Shown: piece by piece, positions 25,362 to 32,801 of the stretch
Position numbering within the stretch: position 1 is the first letter of the stretch
Layout: every line of letters starts with the position of its first letter
Source: Tenacibaculum sp.
GTDB taxonomy: Bacteria > Bacteroidota > Bacteroidia > Flavobacteriales > Flavobacteriaceae
Direction: 5' to 3'
NCBI GenBank assembly: GCA_022448525.1
Contig: JAKVCX010000004.1
Location: 124,001 to 188,000 of the forward strand
DNA: 64,000 nt
The notes under the pieces: generated by a model
Told to the model about the DNA's origin: nothing
The model's database searches: none
Seen by the model: the letters and a program-made list of their open reading frames with translations, nothing else
Made by a program: the position numbers and the translations under genes

Positions 25362-25793
25362 ATGAGAGTATTTACTGCGAAAGATAAACTACCTGCAAAG
25401 AATGAAGACAAAACTTTTTGTTTTCTAGCAGGTAGTATCGATTTTAAGGAATCTACATCTTGGAGAGATTTAGTAGTTAGTAAGAGTTCTAAGAATACTA
25501 TCTTTTTTGACCCAACAAGAGAAGATCATGATACACTTGGTAATCAGGAAATGGTGTGTCATATCCAATGGGAGTTGGAAGCATTAGAAATAGCGGATAT
25601 GATTATTCTTAATTTTCTTCCAGATGCCAAATCTCCAATTTCACTTGTGGAATTAGGGTTATACATGAGATTAAATAAACTTATTGTTGTATGTCCAAAA
25701 GGATTTTACCAGTACCGTTATGTGAGTACAATTTGTGATAAATATAATACGCCAATATATCATAATCTCAAGGAAGTTTTTAAATATGTGTAA
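25362..25793 (+). CDS. Nucleoside 2-deoxyribosyltransferase-like protein
   Basis: A 143-residue protein of the nucleoside 2-deoxyribosyltransferase-like superfamily: FLAGSIDF at the start, then a TSWRDL segment, DPTREDHD, WELEALEIADMIILNF and SLVELGLYM, whose Glu is the likely nucleophile. Such enzymes cut or exchange N-glycosidic bonds; relatives include NAD-related hydrolases. The ATG at 25362 (MRVFTAKDKL) lies one base after the NADAR stop and fits better than an upstream in-frame ATG at 25344 that would sit inside NADAR. Its stop codon lies within NrtR operator 4. Confidence 0.82.
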   Translation: MRVFTAKDKLPAKNEDKTFCFLAGSIDFKESTSWRDLVVSKSSKNTIFFDPTREDHDTLGNQEMVCHIQWELEALEIADMIILNFLPDAKSPISLVELGLYMRLNKLIVVCPKGFYQYRYVSTICDKYNTPIYHNLKEVFKYV

Positions 25794-25806
25794 ATAATAC
25801 GCAAAA
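25784..25806. promoter_or_regulatory. NrtR operator 4 (upstream box of the nadV promoter)
   Basis: ATATGTGT-N7-ACGCAAAA. Read on the other strand it carries the same TTTTGCGT half-site as operator 3. It ends four bases before the -33 TTG of nadV, exactly as operator 2 does at prs. Confidence 0.7.
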
Positions 25807-25810
25807 TAAT

Positions 25811-25840
25811 TTGCGGAGTAGATTTAATCTTTTATATTTG
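25811..25840 (+). promoter_or_regulatory. nadV promoter
   Basis: TTG (25811-25813), 19 bases, TATATTTG (25833-25840): a perfect match to the Bacteroidota consensus. nadV therefore has its own regulated promoter, separate from the prs transcript. Confidence 0.85.
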
Positions 25841-25858
25841 TGTTGTTATTACACAAAA
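25836..25858. promoter_or_regulatory. NrtR operator 5 (over the nadV transcription start)
   Basis: ATTTGTGT-N7-ACACAAAA, starting three bases into the -7 element, as at nrtR and prs. Its centre is 52 bp from that of operator 4. Confidence 0.78.
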
Positions 25859-25868
25859 GTAAATTATT

Positions 25869-27320
25869 ATGATGAATCCATTATTATATACAGACGGTTA
25901 CAAAGTAGATCACAGAAGACAATATCCAGATAATACAACCTTAGTATATTCCAACTGGACACCGAGAAAAAGTAGAATAGAAGGAGTGAATGAGGTAGTA
26001 TTTTTTGGGTTGCAATACTTCATAAAGAAATATGTGATTCAAGAATTCAATCAAAACTTTTTTCAACAACCTAAGGAACAAATTCTAGAAAATTATGCAA
26101 ACAGAATTAATAACTATTTAGGTGAAAATAAAGTAGGAGTAGAGCATATTGGCGCCTTACACGATCTAGGATTCTTACCAATTGTAATAAAAGCATTACC
26201 AGAAGGAGTTTCAGTTCCAATTCGAGTACCAATGTTTACCATGTATAATACATTACCTGAGTTTTTCTGGTTAACAAACTATTTCGAAACATTGTTATCT
26301 ACAACTATCTGGATGCCATGTAATTCAGCTACAATTGCTAAACAATACAGAAAAATATTGGATGCATATGCGAAGGAAACATCAAGTATTCCTGAATTTG
26401 TAGATTGGCAAGGTCACGATTTTTCAATGAGAGGAATGGCAGGATTAGAAGCAGCTGTTTTGTCAGCTTCAGGTCACTTATTAAGTTTTACGGGAACTGA
26501 TACTATTCCGGCTATAGATTTTTTAGAAGAGTATTACAATGCTAATGCCAATGAAGAACTTGTTGGAGGATCAGTTGCTGCAACGGAACACTCTGTTATG
26601 TGTATGGGAACAAATAGTGGAGAAGAAGAAACATTTAAAAGATTAATTACTGAGGTTTATCCTAACGGAATTGTTTCTATTGTTTCTGATACTTGGGATT
26701 TATGGAAAGTGCTAACAGAATATCTACCGAATTTAAAAGAAGAAGTTTTAAGTCGAGATGGTAAAGTCGTGATTCGTCCAGATAGTGGTGATCCTGTAGA
26801 TATTATTTGTGGTAACCCAAATGGTACAACAGAAGTTGAAAAAAAAGGTGTAATTCAGCTACTTTGGGAAGTGTTTGGAGGTGAAATAAATGAGAAAGGT
26901 TATAAAGAATTAGATCCACATATTGGAGCAATCTATGGAGATAGTATAACAATAGAAAGAGCAACACAAATTTGTGAGCGATTAAAGCAAAATGGATTTG
27001 CTTCTACTAATGTTGTGTTAGGAATTGGTTCTTTTACGTATCAGTATAACACGAGAGATACTTTTGGTTTTGCTATGAAAGCTACGTACGGTGAAGTTAA
27101 TGGAGAAGGAAGAGCAATTTATAAAGATCCAATTACGGATGATGGAACTAAAAAATCGGCAAAAGGTTTATTGAAAATAATAAAAGAAGAAGGAAAATAT
27201 CAATTAATCGATCAAGTGAGTTGGGCAGAAGAACAAGAAGGAGAATTAAGAGAAGTATTTAGAGATGGTACATTATTAATTGACGATTCTTTATCAGAAA
27301 TTAGAAAGCGAGTAAACTAA
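25869..27320 (+). CDS. nadV: Nicotinamide phosphoribosyltransferase
   Basis: Bacterial NAMPT, making nicotinamide mononucleotide from nicotinamide and PRPP. The 483 residues contain YTDGYKVDH near the start, DWQGHDFSMRGM, VAATEHS (the active-site histidine segment), VIRPDSGDP (phosphate binding) and GIGSFTYQYNTRDT. Two adjacent ATG codons (25869, 25872) are possible starts. It closes the cluster: it takes the nicotinamide released by KptA or other NAD+ consumers and the PRPP made by Prs. It is under its own NrtR-type promoter and is followed by a strong terminator. Confidence 0.96.
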   Translation: MMNPLLYTDGYKVDHRRQYPDNTTLVYSNWTPRKSRIEGVNEVVFFGLQYFIKKYVIQEFNQNFFQQPKEQILENYANRINNYLGENKVGVEHIGALHDLGFLPIVIKALPEGVSVPIRVPMFTMYNTLPEFFWLTNYFETLLSTTIWMPCNSATIAKQYRKILDAYAKETSSIPEFVDWQGHDFSMRGMAGLEAAVLSASGHLLSFTGTDTIPAIDFLEEYYNANANEELVGGSVAATEHSVMCMGTNSGEEETFKRLITEVYPNGIVSIVSDTWDLWKVLTEYLPNLKEEVLSRDGKVVIRPDSGDPVDIICGNPNGTTEVEKKGVIQLLWEVFGGEINEKGYKELDPHIGAIYGDSITIERATQICERLKQNGFASTNVVLGIGSFTYQYNTRDTFGFAMKATYGEVNGEGRAIYKDPITDDGTKKSAKGLLKIIKEEGKYQLIDQVSWAEEQEGELREVFRDGTLLIDDSLSEIRKRVN

Positions 27321-27347
27321 AAAAGGGAAGCGTTTAGCTTCCCTTTT
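27321..27347 (+). terminator. Intrinsic terminator after nadV
   Basis: Perfect 11-bp stem AAAAGGGAAGC/GCTTCCCTTTT (27321-27331 and 27337-27347), loop GTTTA, then T's. It lies between convergent nadV and folD and may serve both. Confidence 0.88.
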
Positions 27348-27370
27348 TTGTCTTTTTATATATCTCTTCT

Positions 27371-28249
27371 TTATGAATTTCTTCGTTTATTCGCTATTAA
27401 CGTGTTTTTTAACAACATTGCAATGGTCATCGGACCAACTCCACCAGGAACAGGTGTAATGAATGAAGATTTTTCAGCTACTTCGTCAAAAGCAACATCT
27501 CCAACCAATCTGAAACCGCTTTTCTTAGAAGGATCTGCAACTCTAGTAATTCCAACATCAATAATTACGGCTCCATCTTTTACCATATCACCCTTTAAGA
27601 ATTCCGGAATTCCTAAAGCAGCTACAATAATATCTGCTTCTTTAGTTATTTCTTCTAAGTTTTTCGTTCTACTATGTGTTAATGTAACCGTCGCATTTCC
27701 AACTTTTCTTTTTTGAGATAATAAAATACTCATCGGACTTCCAACAATATGGCTACGACCAATTACAACAACGTTCTTTCCTGAAGTTTCAACTTCATAA
27801 CGTTCTAATAATTCTAAAATCCCAAAAGGAGTAGCAGAAATAAAAGTTGGTAAGTTTAAAGCCATTCTACCAACGTTTTCAGGATGGAATCCATCCACAT
27901 CTTTAGCAGGATCAACCGCTAATAATACTTTTTGTTCATCAATATGTTTTGGTAATGGTAATTGAACGATAAAACCGTCAATATCATTATCAACATTTAA
28001 AATATTGATTTCATTCAATAATTCATCTTCAGTAGTTTCTTCTGGTAATTGAATTAAAGTAGATTCGAAGCCTACACGTTCGCAAGCTTTCACTTTGGCA
28101 TTAACGTAGGTCAAACTGGCTCCATCATTACCTACAATAATTGCAGCTAAATGAGGAACTTTTTTCTCTCGTCTCTTTAACTCTCCAACTTCTAAAGCAA
28201 TTTCTTCTTTAATGTCGGCAGAAGTCTTCTTTCCGTCTAATAAAATCAT
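27371..28249 (-). CDS. folD: Methylenetetrahydrofolate dehydrogenase / cyclohydrolase
   Basis: Bifunctional one-carbon enzyme interconverting methylene- and formyl-tetrahydrofolate. Normal length (292 residues). The catalytic Lys and Tyr are in [15 protein letters not shown], the [11 protein letters not shown] signature follows, and the nucleotide-binding [10 protein letters not shown] and C-terminal [11 protein letters not shown] motifs are intact. It lies downstream of ffh on the same strand but after a terminator, so it is probably transcribed separately. Confidence 0.97.
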   Translation of the reverse strand: MILLDGKKTSADIKEEIALEVGELKRREKKVPHLAAIIVGNDGASLTYVNAKVKACERVGFESTLIQLPEETTEDELLNEINILNVDNDIDGFIVQLPLPKHIDEQKVLLAVDPAKDVDGFHPENVGRMALNLPTFISATPFGILELLERYEVETSGKNVVVIGRSHIVGSPMSILLSQKRKVGNATVTLTHSRTKNLEEITKEADIIVAALGIPEFLKGDMVKDGAVIIDVGITRVADPSKKSGFRLVGDVAFDEVAEKSSFITPVPGGVGPMTIAMLLKNTLIANKRRNS

Positions 28250-28289
28250 TTTTGTGTGTTAGTGTGTTGTGTTATATATATCTAAATAA

Positions 28290-28315
28290 AAAAGAGAAGC
28301 GCACACTTCTCTTTT
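28290..28315 (-). terminator. Intrinsic terminator after ffh
   Basis: Perfect 10-bp stem AAAAGAGAAG/CTTCTCTTTT (28290-28299 and 28306-28315), loop CGCACA, with a T-rich run on the minus strand. Confidence 0.85.
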
Positions 28316-28326
28316 AATTTTATTTT

Positions 28327-29655
28327 TTATCTCATTCCTCGCATCATTTGCATCATACGTTTTCCGCCTCCGCCTTGCATCATTTTCATCATTTTACTCA
28401 TCTGATCAAACTGCTTCATTAACTGATTCACTTCTTGAACCGATGTACCAGATCCTTTTGCGATTCTCTTCTTTCTACTTGCATTTATTAAAGAAGGCTT
28501 ACTTCTTTCATCTGGTGTCATGGAATAAATGATCGCCTCAATTCCTTTGAAAGCATCGTCGTCAATATCCATTCCTTTTAATGCTTTTCCAGCTCCAGGA
28601 ATCATTCCAACTAAGTCTTTCATGCTTCCCATTTTCTTTATTTGCTGAATTTGGTTTAAGAAATCATCAAAACCAAACTGATTTTTAGCAATCTTCTTTT
28701 GAAGTTTTCTTGCTTCAGCTTCATCGTATTGCTCTTGAGCACGTTCTACTAACGATACAACGTCTCCCATTCCAAGAATACGATCAGCCATACGACTAGG
28801 GTGGAAAACATCAATTGCATCCATTTTCTCACCAGTACCAATAAACTTGATTGGTTTGTCTACAACAGATTTGATAGATAAAGCAGCTCCACCACGAGTA
28901 TCACCATCTAACTTTGTAAGTACAACACCATCAAAATTTAAAACATCATTGAAGGCCTTTGCTGTATTTACTGCATCTTGACCTGTCATAGAATCTACAA
29001 CAAATAATGTTTCATTTGGAGTAACAGCTTTATGGATATTAGAAATCTCTGTCATCATCTCCTCATCCACAGCTAAACGACCAGCGGTATCAATAATTAC
29101 CACATTCTTTCCGTTCGCCTTTGCATGCTTAATTGCATTTTGAGAAATTTCAACAGGATTTTGATTTCCTACTTCAGCATAAACTTCAACACCAATTTGT
29201 TCACCTACAACTTGTAACTGGTTAATAGCGGCAGGACGATATACATCACAACCAACTAATAAAACTTGCTTTGTTTTCTTAGTTTTAAGATAATTAGCAA
29301 GCTTACCTGAGAAAGTTGTTTTACCCGAACCTTGTAATCCAGACATTAAGATAACTGTTGGAGATCCACCTAAATTGATTCCTACAGTATCACCTCCCAT
29401 TAACTCAGTTAATTCATCCTTAACAATTTTTACCATTAATTGCCCTGGGTTTAACGTAGTTAATACGTCTTGTCCCATTGCTTTGTCTTTAACGGTATTC
29501 GTAAATTGCTTGGCTATTTTAAAGTTAACATCGGCATCTAATAAAGCTCTACGAACTTCTTTTAACGTTTCAGCAACGTTTACTTCATTAATCTTTCCGT
29601 GTCCTTTCAGCGTATGTAACGCTTTATCTAATTTTTCGCTTAAATTATTAAACAT
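28327..29655 (-). CDS. ffh: Signal recognition particle protein Ffh
   Basis: SRP54-type GTPase that binds 4.5S RNA and signal sequences during co-translational targeting. The 442 residues contain the N domain, the G domain (GLQGSGKTTFSGKLA P-loop, DTAGRL, TKLDGDTRGGAAL) and the methionine-rich M domain ending MMKMMQGGGGKRMMQMM. All expected motifs are intact and the length is normal. Confidence 0.98.
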   Translation of the reverse strand: MFNNLSEKLDKALHTLKGHGKINEVNVAETLKEVRRALLDADVNFKIAKQFTNTVKDKAMGQDVLTTLNPGQLMVKIVKDELTELMGGDTVGINLGGSPTVILMSGLQGSGKTTFSGKLANYLKTKKTKQVLLVGCDVYRPAAINQLQVVGEQIGVEVYAEVGNQNPVEISQNAIKHAKANGKNVVIIDTAGRLAVDEEMMTEISNIHKAVTPNETLFVVDSMTGQDAVNTAKAFNDVLNFDGVVLTKLDGDTRGGAALSIKSVVDKPIKFIGTGEKMDAIDVFHPSRMADRILGMGDVVSLVERAQEQYDEAEARKLQKKIAKNQFGFDDFLNQIQQIKKMGSMKDLVGMIPGAGKALKGMDIDDDAFKGIEAIIYSMTPDERSKPSLINASRKKRIAKGSGTSVQEVNQLMKQFDQMSKMMKMMQGGGGKRMMQMMRGMR

Positions 29656-29695
29656 TGGTGTCTGCTACATTTTTAGAGGCACAAATATAGTTATT

Positions 29696-30223
29696 TCAGG
29701 AGTAGTTTTCAATTAAATCTTTTGTATGATGTTCAGTATGATAAGCTGTCCACATAATAATTTCTCTTAGAGGCATTTTACCCATTAATGGGTGAGGAAC
29801 AATTAGAGAATTTAGCTTCTTATCGCTCATTCTTTGAGTTTTATTTTGAAGCTTTTTCTTCTGATTATGAAGTGATTTCAATAATTGCCTAAATTCCTTT
29901 TCGGAAGGTGTTGCAACTGCGGCATTATAAGTTTTAGCCTTTTCTTTGTTCTCTACAAGTTTGTCTCGATACCTCTGAACAACTTGTTCATACGGACGAA
30001 CTTCTCGATTAGCCTTTCCAAACTTATATTTTAATAAGAAAGAAGGCATACTCAGAGCATAGTTTAATTTCTTTATAGAATCTACTAAATGTTGTATATG
30101 TTGACCAGCAGACCATTTTCCATCTGGTCCTTTTTCCCAATAGTTATTTTCTTGTTTGTTTAACCAATTAAATAGTTCTTGATGCTTTTCTTCTAGTAAA
30201 TTATTGATGGCTTGTTTCTCCAT
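29696..30223 (-). CDS. DinB-like superfamily protein
   Basis: A 175-residue four-helix-bundle protein of the DinB/YfiT type. Likely metal-binding histidines are His-rich positions in GQHIQHLVDS and the C-terminal MWTAYHTEHHTKDLIE, matching the three-His pattern. I chose the ATG at 30223 (MEKQAINN); another in-frame ATG at 30244 adds seven residues. Members have varied roles (thiol transferases, metal hydrolases), so function is open. It is divergent from the LytTR-regulated gene at 30375. Confidence 0.8.
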   Translation of the reverse strand: MEKQAINNLLEEKHQELFNWLNKQENNYWEKGPDGKWSAGQHIQHLVDSIKKLNYALSMPSFLLKYKFGKANREVRPYEQVVQRYRDKLVENKEKAKTYNAAVATPSEKEFRQLLKSLHNQKKKLQNKTQRMSDKKLNSLIVPHPLMGKMPLREIIMWTAYHTEHHTKDLIENYS

Positions 30224-30271
30224 GATTTTCCAAAATATTTCCAACTAAAGATAGGAATTTTATAAAGTTTT

Positions 30272-30301
30272 ACAATTGACTACATAAAAACTACAGTTGA
30301 C
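30272..30301 (+). promoter_or_regulatory. LytTR-type direct repeat (9-12-9)
   Basis: ACAATTGAC (30272-30280) and ACAGTTGAC (30293-30301), separated by 12 bases, so repeated at two helical turns. Length, spacing and the ACAGTT core match binding sites of LytTR-domain regulators such as AgrA. A LytTR response regulator is encoded 3.5 kb downstream (33826). The site ends 11 bases upstream of the expected -33 position. Confidence 0.75.
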
Positions 30302-30334
30302 TACATTTCGTTTTTTTTCACTGTATTGCTGTTC

Positions 30335-30342
30335 TACTTTTG
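30335..30342 (+). promoter_or_regulatory. -7 element of the promoter for the gene at 30375
   Basis: TACTTTTG, a perfect TAnnTTTG. The expected -33 position (30313-30315) reads TTT instead of TTG, consistent with dependence on an activator bound at 30272-30301. Confidence 0.6.
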
Positions 30343-30374
30343 AAGTGTAATTCAAAAACAAAAAAATAATACTT

Positions 30375-31709
30375 ATGAAAGCAAAGTCATTTTTACTAAC
30401 CATTTTAGCGACTATTTTTAGTTTACTAATAACTACCGATAGTTTTGCGCAACGTACAGTTAGTTATACTAGTACCAAGAAAAGAATAGGGAATTTTTCT
30501 ATTGATATAAAAGGAAAAGGAGATTTTAAAATTGAATATGAAGGAGATATCGTTTTATCTGACGATGATAAAGATATTGTTTCTATTTCGAGGGGCGGAT
30601 TTATAGAAATTAAAAAATCGAGTTTTGGAAAGAAAAGAAGATTACTTATTGAAGCTGAAAGCGGAACTCTAAAGAAAAGATATTATGTTGGTTGGAATGA
30701 AAAAAGTTATAATCCAGAGGGAAAAGCTTGGTTGGCTGAAATTCTACCAGAAATAATTAGAAATACAACTATCGGGGCAGAATCTAGAGTAAAACGTTTT
30801 TATAAAAAAGGCGGAGTGAATGCAGTTCTATCAGAAATACGTGAACTAGAAAGTGACTATGTTACATCTGCTTATTTTTCTTACTTAATGGAATATAACT
30901 TAAGTAACTCAGAACTAACTAAAGTAGTTGACGTTGCTGGAGATAAAATAGATTCAGATTATTATTTATCACAAGTTTTACAAAAAAATCAAAAAGCTTT
31001 TTTAGGTAATTCACAAACTTTATCAGCATATATCAAGGCAACTAAAAATATTCAGTCAGATTATTATCAGTCACAAGTTTTAAGTAAAGCAATTTCAAAT
31101 GATGATATTTCTGATGATCAATTAGGAGATTTACTTCAAATTTCAAAAAATATTGATTCTGATTACTATTTATCACAAGTATTAGGGAAAATTTTGGACA
31201 AAAGAGATTTGAATAGATCAAACATGGAAAAGATTATGACACTTTCAAACAGCATATCTTCAGATTATTACAAAAGCCAAGTATTGAAAAAAGCGTTGAA
31301 AAAGAAGAATTTATCAAATCAAAATTATAATCAGTTCATTTCTTCAATCGATGATGTAGGTTCAGATTATTATTCTTCGAGTATTATTGAAGATTTATTG
31401 AAAAAGGATTTAGATAATTCATCATTAAACCAATTGTTAGATTTAATCAATAAAAATGTAGGTTCAGATTATTATGCTTCTTCATTATACAAGAAATTAG
31501 CTAAGAAAAAATTATCGGAAGACCAATTAATAGAAGTGTTAAACTCACTAGGAAATATTAATTCATCTAATTACTTATCAAGTTCTTTAGTTGCTTTCGC
31601 ACCAAGTGTAAAGAATTCATCTCAAAGAGTAAAAGATGCTTATATGAAGAGAGCACAATCTATAAATTCCGATACCTATTTCGGAAGAGCTATGAAAGCG
31701 ATTTACTAA
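30375..31709 (+). CDS. Exported SDYY-repeat protein
   Basis: A 444-residue exported protein: signal peptide (MKAKSFLLTILATIFSLL, likely cleavage after SFAQ), an N-terminal beta-rich domain with basic patches (about residues 26-120), then a helical region of tandem repeats. The repeat unit is about 34-36 residues around SDYYxSQVL; five or six copies are clear and two or three more are degenerate, from about residue 155 to the end (for example IDSDYYLSQVL, IQSDYYQSQVL, ISSDYYKSQVL). They probably form an alpha-solenoid. It has a LytTR-type site upstream and precedes the kinase genes, so it is either the output or a sensor component of the locus. Family not recognised. Confidence 0.8.
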   Translation: MKAKSFLLTILATIFSLLITTDSFAQRTVSYTSTKKRIGNFSIDIKGKGDFKIEYEGDIVLSDDDKDIVSISRGGFIEIKKSSFGKKRRLLIEAESGTLKKRYYVGWNEKSYNPEGKAWLAEILPEIIRNTTIGAESRVKRFYKKGGVNAVLSEIRELESDYVTSAYFSYLMEYNLSNSELTKVVDVAGDKIDSDYYLSQVLQKNQKAFLGNSQTLSAYIKATKNIQSDYYQSQVLSKAISNDDISDDQLGDLLQISKNIDSDYYLSQVLGKILDKRDLNRSNMEKIMTLSNSISSDYYKSQVLKKALKKKNLSNQNYNQFISSIDDVGSDYYSSSIIEDLLKKDLDNSSLNQLLDLINKNVGSDYYASSLYKKLAKKKLSEDQLIEVLNSLGNINSSNYLSSSLVAFAPSVKNSSQRVKDAYMKRAQSINSDTYFGRAMKAIY

Positions 31710-31715
31710 TACTTC

Positions 31716-31760
31716 AACTAAGGTGATTAAATTTCTAAACGATATTTAATTACCTTAGTT
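31716..31760 (+). other. Long hairpin between the SDYY-repeat gene and the kinase gene
   Basis: AACTAAGGTGATTAAAT (31716-31732) pairs with ATTTAATTACCTTAGTT (31744-31760) over 17 bp with one G-U pair and an 11-base loop. It is followed by A's rather than T's, so it is not a standard terminator. It may protect or process the mRNA, setting a high level of the repeat protein relative to the kinases. Confidence 0.6.
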
Positions 31761-31796
31761 AAATCAAAAAAATCAACTAATCAAATTTTAATTAAC

Positions 31797-32801
31797 ATGA
31801 AAAAGCATATTCTAATTGCCAGTATTGGCGGAGTATTAGGATTTCTCGTAGGATATTATATGTTAATTAGTGACCAAAATGAAAGTATAACGGTAACTAA
31901 TTTGTTGCTGTTTGTTCTGTTAGGTATTTCTGCAGGATATGTAAATCATATTTTAGCAATTTTATTGGACAAATATGTGCCTTGGAAAAAGTATGATGGA
32001 ACTCGTTTATCTCTTGGGATTCTTACTCATTTTTTAGGGTCTTTTTTGTTGGTTTTTTTATGCTTATATGTTTATTACCAAGTTTTAGATGGGAAAGAAT
32101 TTTATACAAGTTACAAACTGTCGCTGTTAAAATTAGGAATCTTATTATTCCTAATTTCAATAGTTTTCCAAGTGGTTTATTTCGTTTTGTATTCTTTTTA
32201 CTCTTATTCTATTCTTCAAATAGAAACAGTAAGATTAGAACGTAATCAAATCGAGCATCAGCTAAATGCTTTAAAGTCTCAAATAAGTCCACATTTTTTA
32301 TTCAATGGTTTAAATACAGCATCTTCTTTAATTCATAAAGATGAACAGAAAGCATCGTCCTTTATTAGAAAATTAGCTCAAATGTATGATCATGTTTTGA
32401 AGAGTTATTCGAAAAAACTAACAACTGTCTCTTCAGAATTAGAGTTGGTTACTTCTTACAATTATTTAATCTCAAACAGATTTGGAAATAAATATTCTTG
32501 TGATATTATTATTGATTCAGAAGTTTTAGAAACCAAAATACCGCCATTAGCTTTACAAATGTTAGTTGAAAACGCTGTAAAACATAATGTTTTAAGTGAA
32601 GAGAATCCTCTTAAAGTTGAGATAACAAATGATAAGGAATTTATCTATGTGAGAAACAATGTCACAAAATCACCCAATAAAGTTGCTTCTACTAAAATTG
32701 GTTTGAAAAATATTAATACACGTTATTTATTATTAAAAGGAAGAGGAATTATAACAACTAACGGACAAAACTTTCTTGTCAAATTGCCAATTATTCGATG
32801 A
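31797..32801 (+). CDS. LytS-type sensor histidine kinase
   Basis: A 334-residue kinase of the His_kinase (LytS/YehU-like) family. Four hydrophobic segments fill about residues 1-140, followed by a linker helix and the phospho-acceptor motif ISPHFLFNGLN with His166. The ATPase domain has LALQMLVENAVKHN (N box) and a short IGLKNINTRY G-box. There is no large extracellular sensor, so the signal is probably perceived in or near the membrane. Its stop overlaps the next gene by four bases; with the LytTR regulator they form a two-component operon. Confidence 0.92.
   Translation: MKKHILIASIGGVLGFLVGYYMLISDQNESITVTNLLLFVLLGISAGYVNHILAILLDKYVPWKKYDGTRLSLGILTHFLGSFLLVFLCLYVYYQVLDGKEFYTSYKLSLLKLGILLFLISIVFQVVYFVLYSFYSYSILQIETVRLERNQIEHQLNALKSQISPHFLFNGLNTASSLIHKDEQKASSFIRKLAQMYDHVLKSYSKKLTTVSSELELVTSYNYLISNRFGNKYSCDIIIDSEVLETKIPPLALQMLVENAVKHNVLSEENPLKVEITNDKEFIYVRNNVTKSPNKVASTKIGLKNINTRYLLLKGRGIITTNGQNFLVKLPIIR

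Noticed and set aside
18276..27320. A DarTG-type toxin-antitoxin system
   Set aside because: Macro and NADAR domains are present, but I find no DarT-like ADP-ribosyltransferase toxin with its usual motifs in this window.
18276..27320. A prophage or phage-derived NAD module, because Prs and NadV pair up in some phages
   Set aside because: No phage structural, lysis or integrase genes, no attachment-site repeats, and base composition looks like the neighbours.
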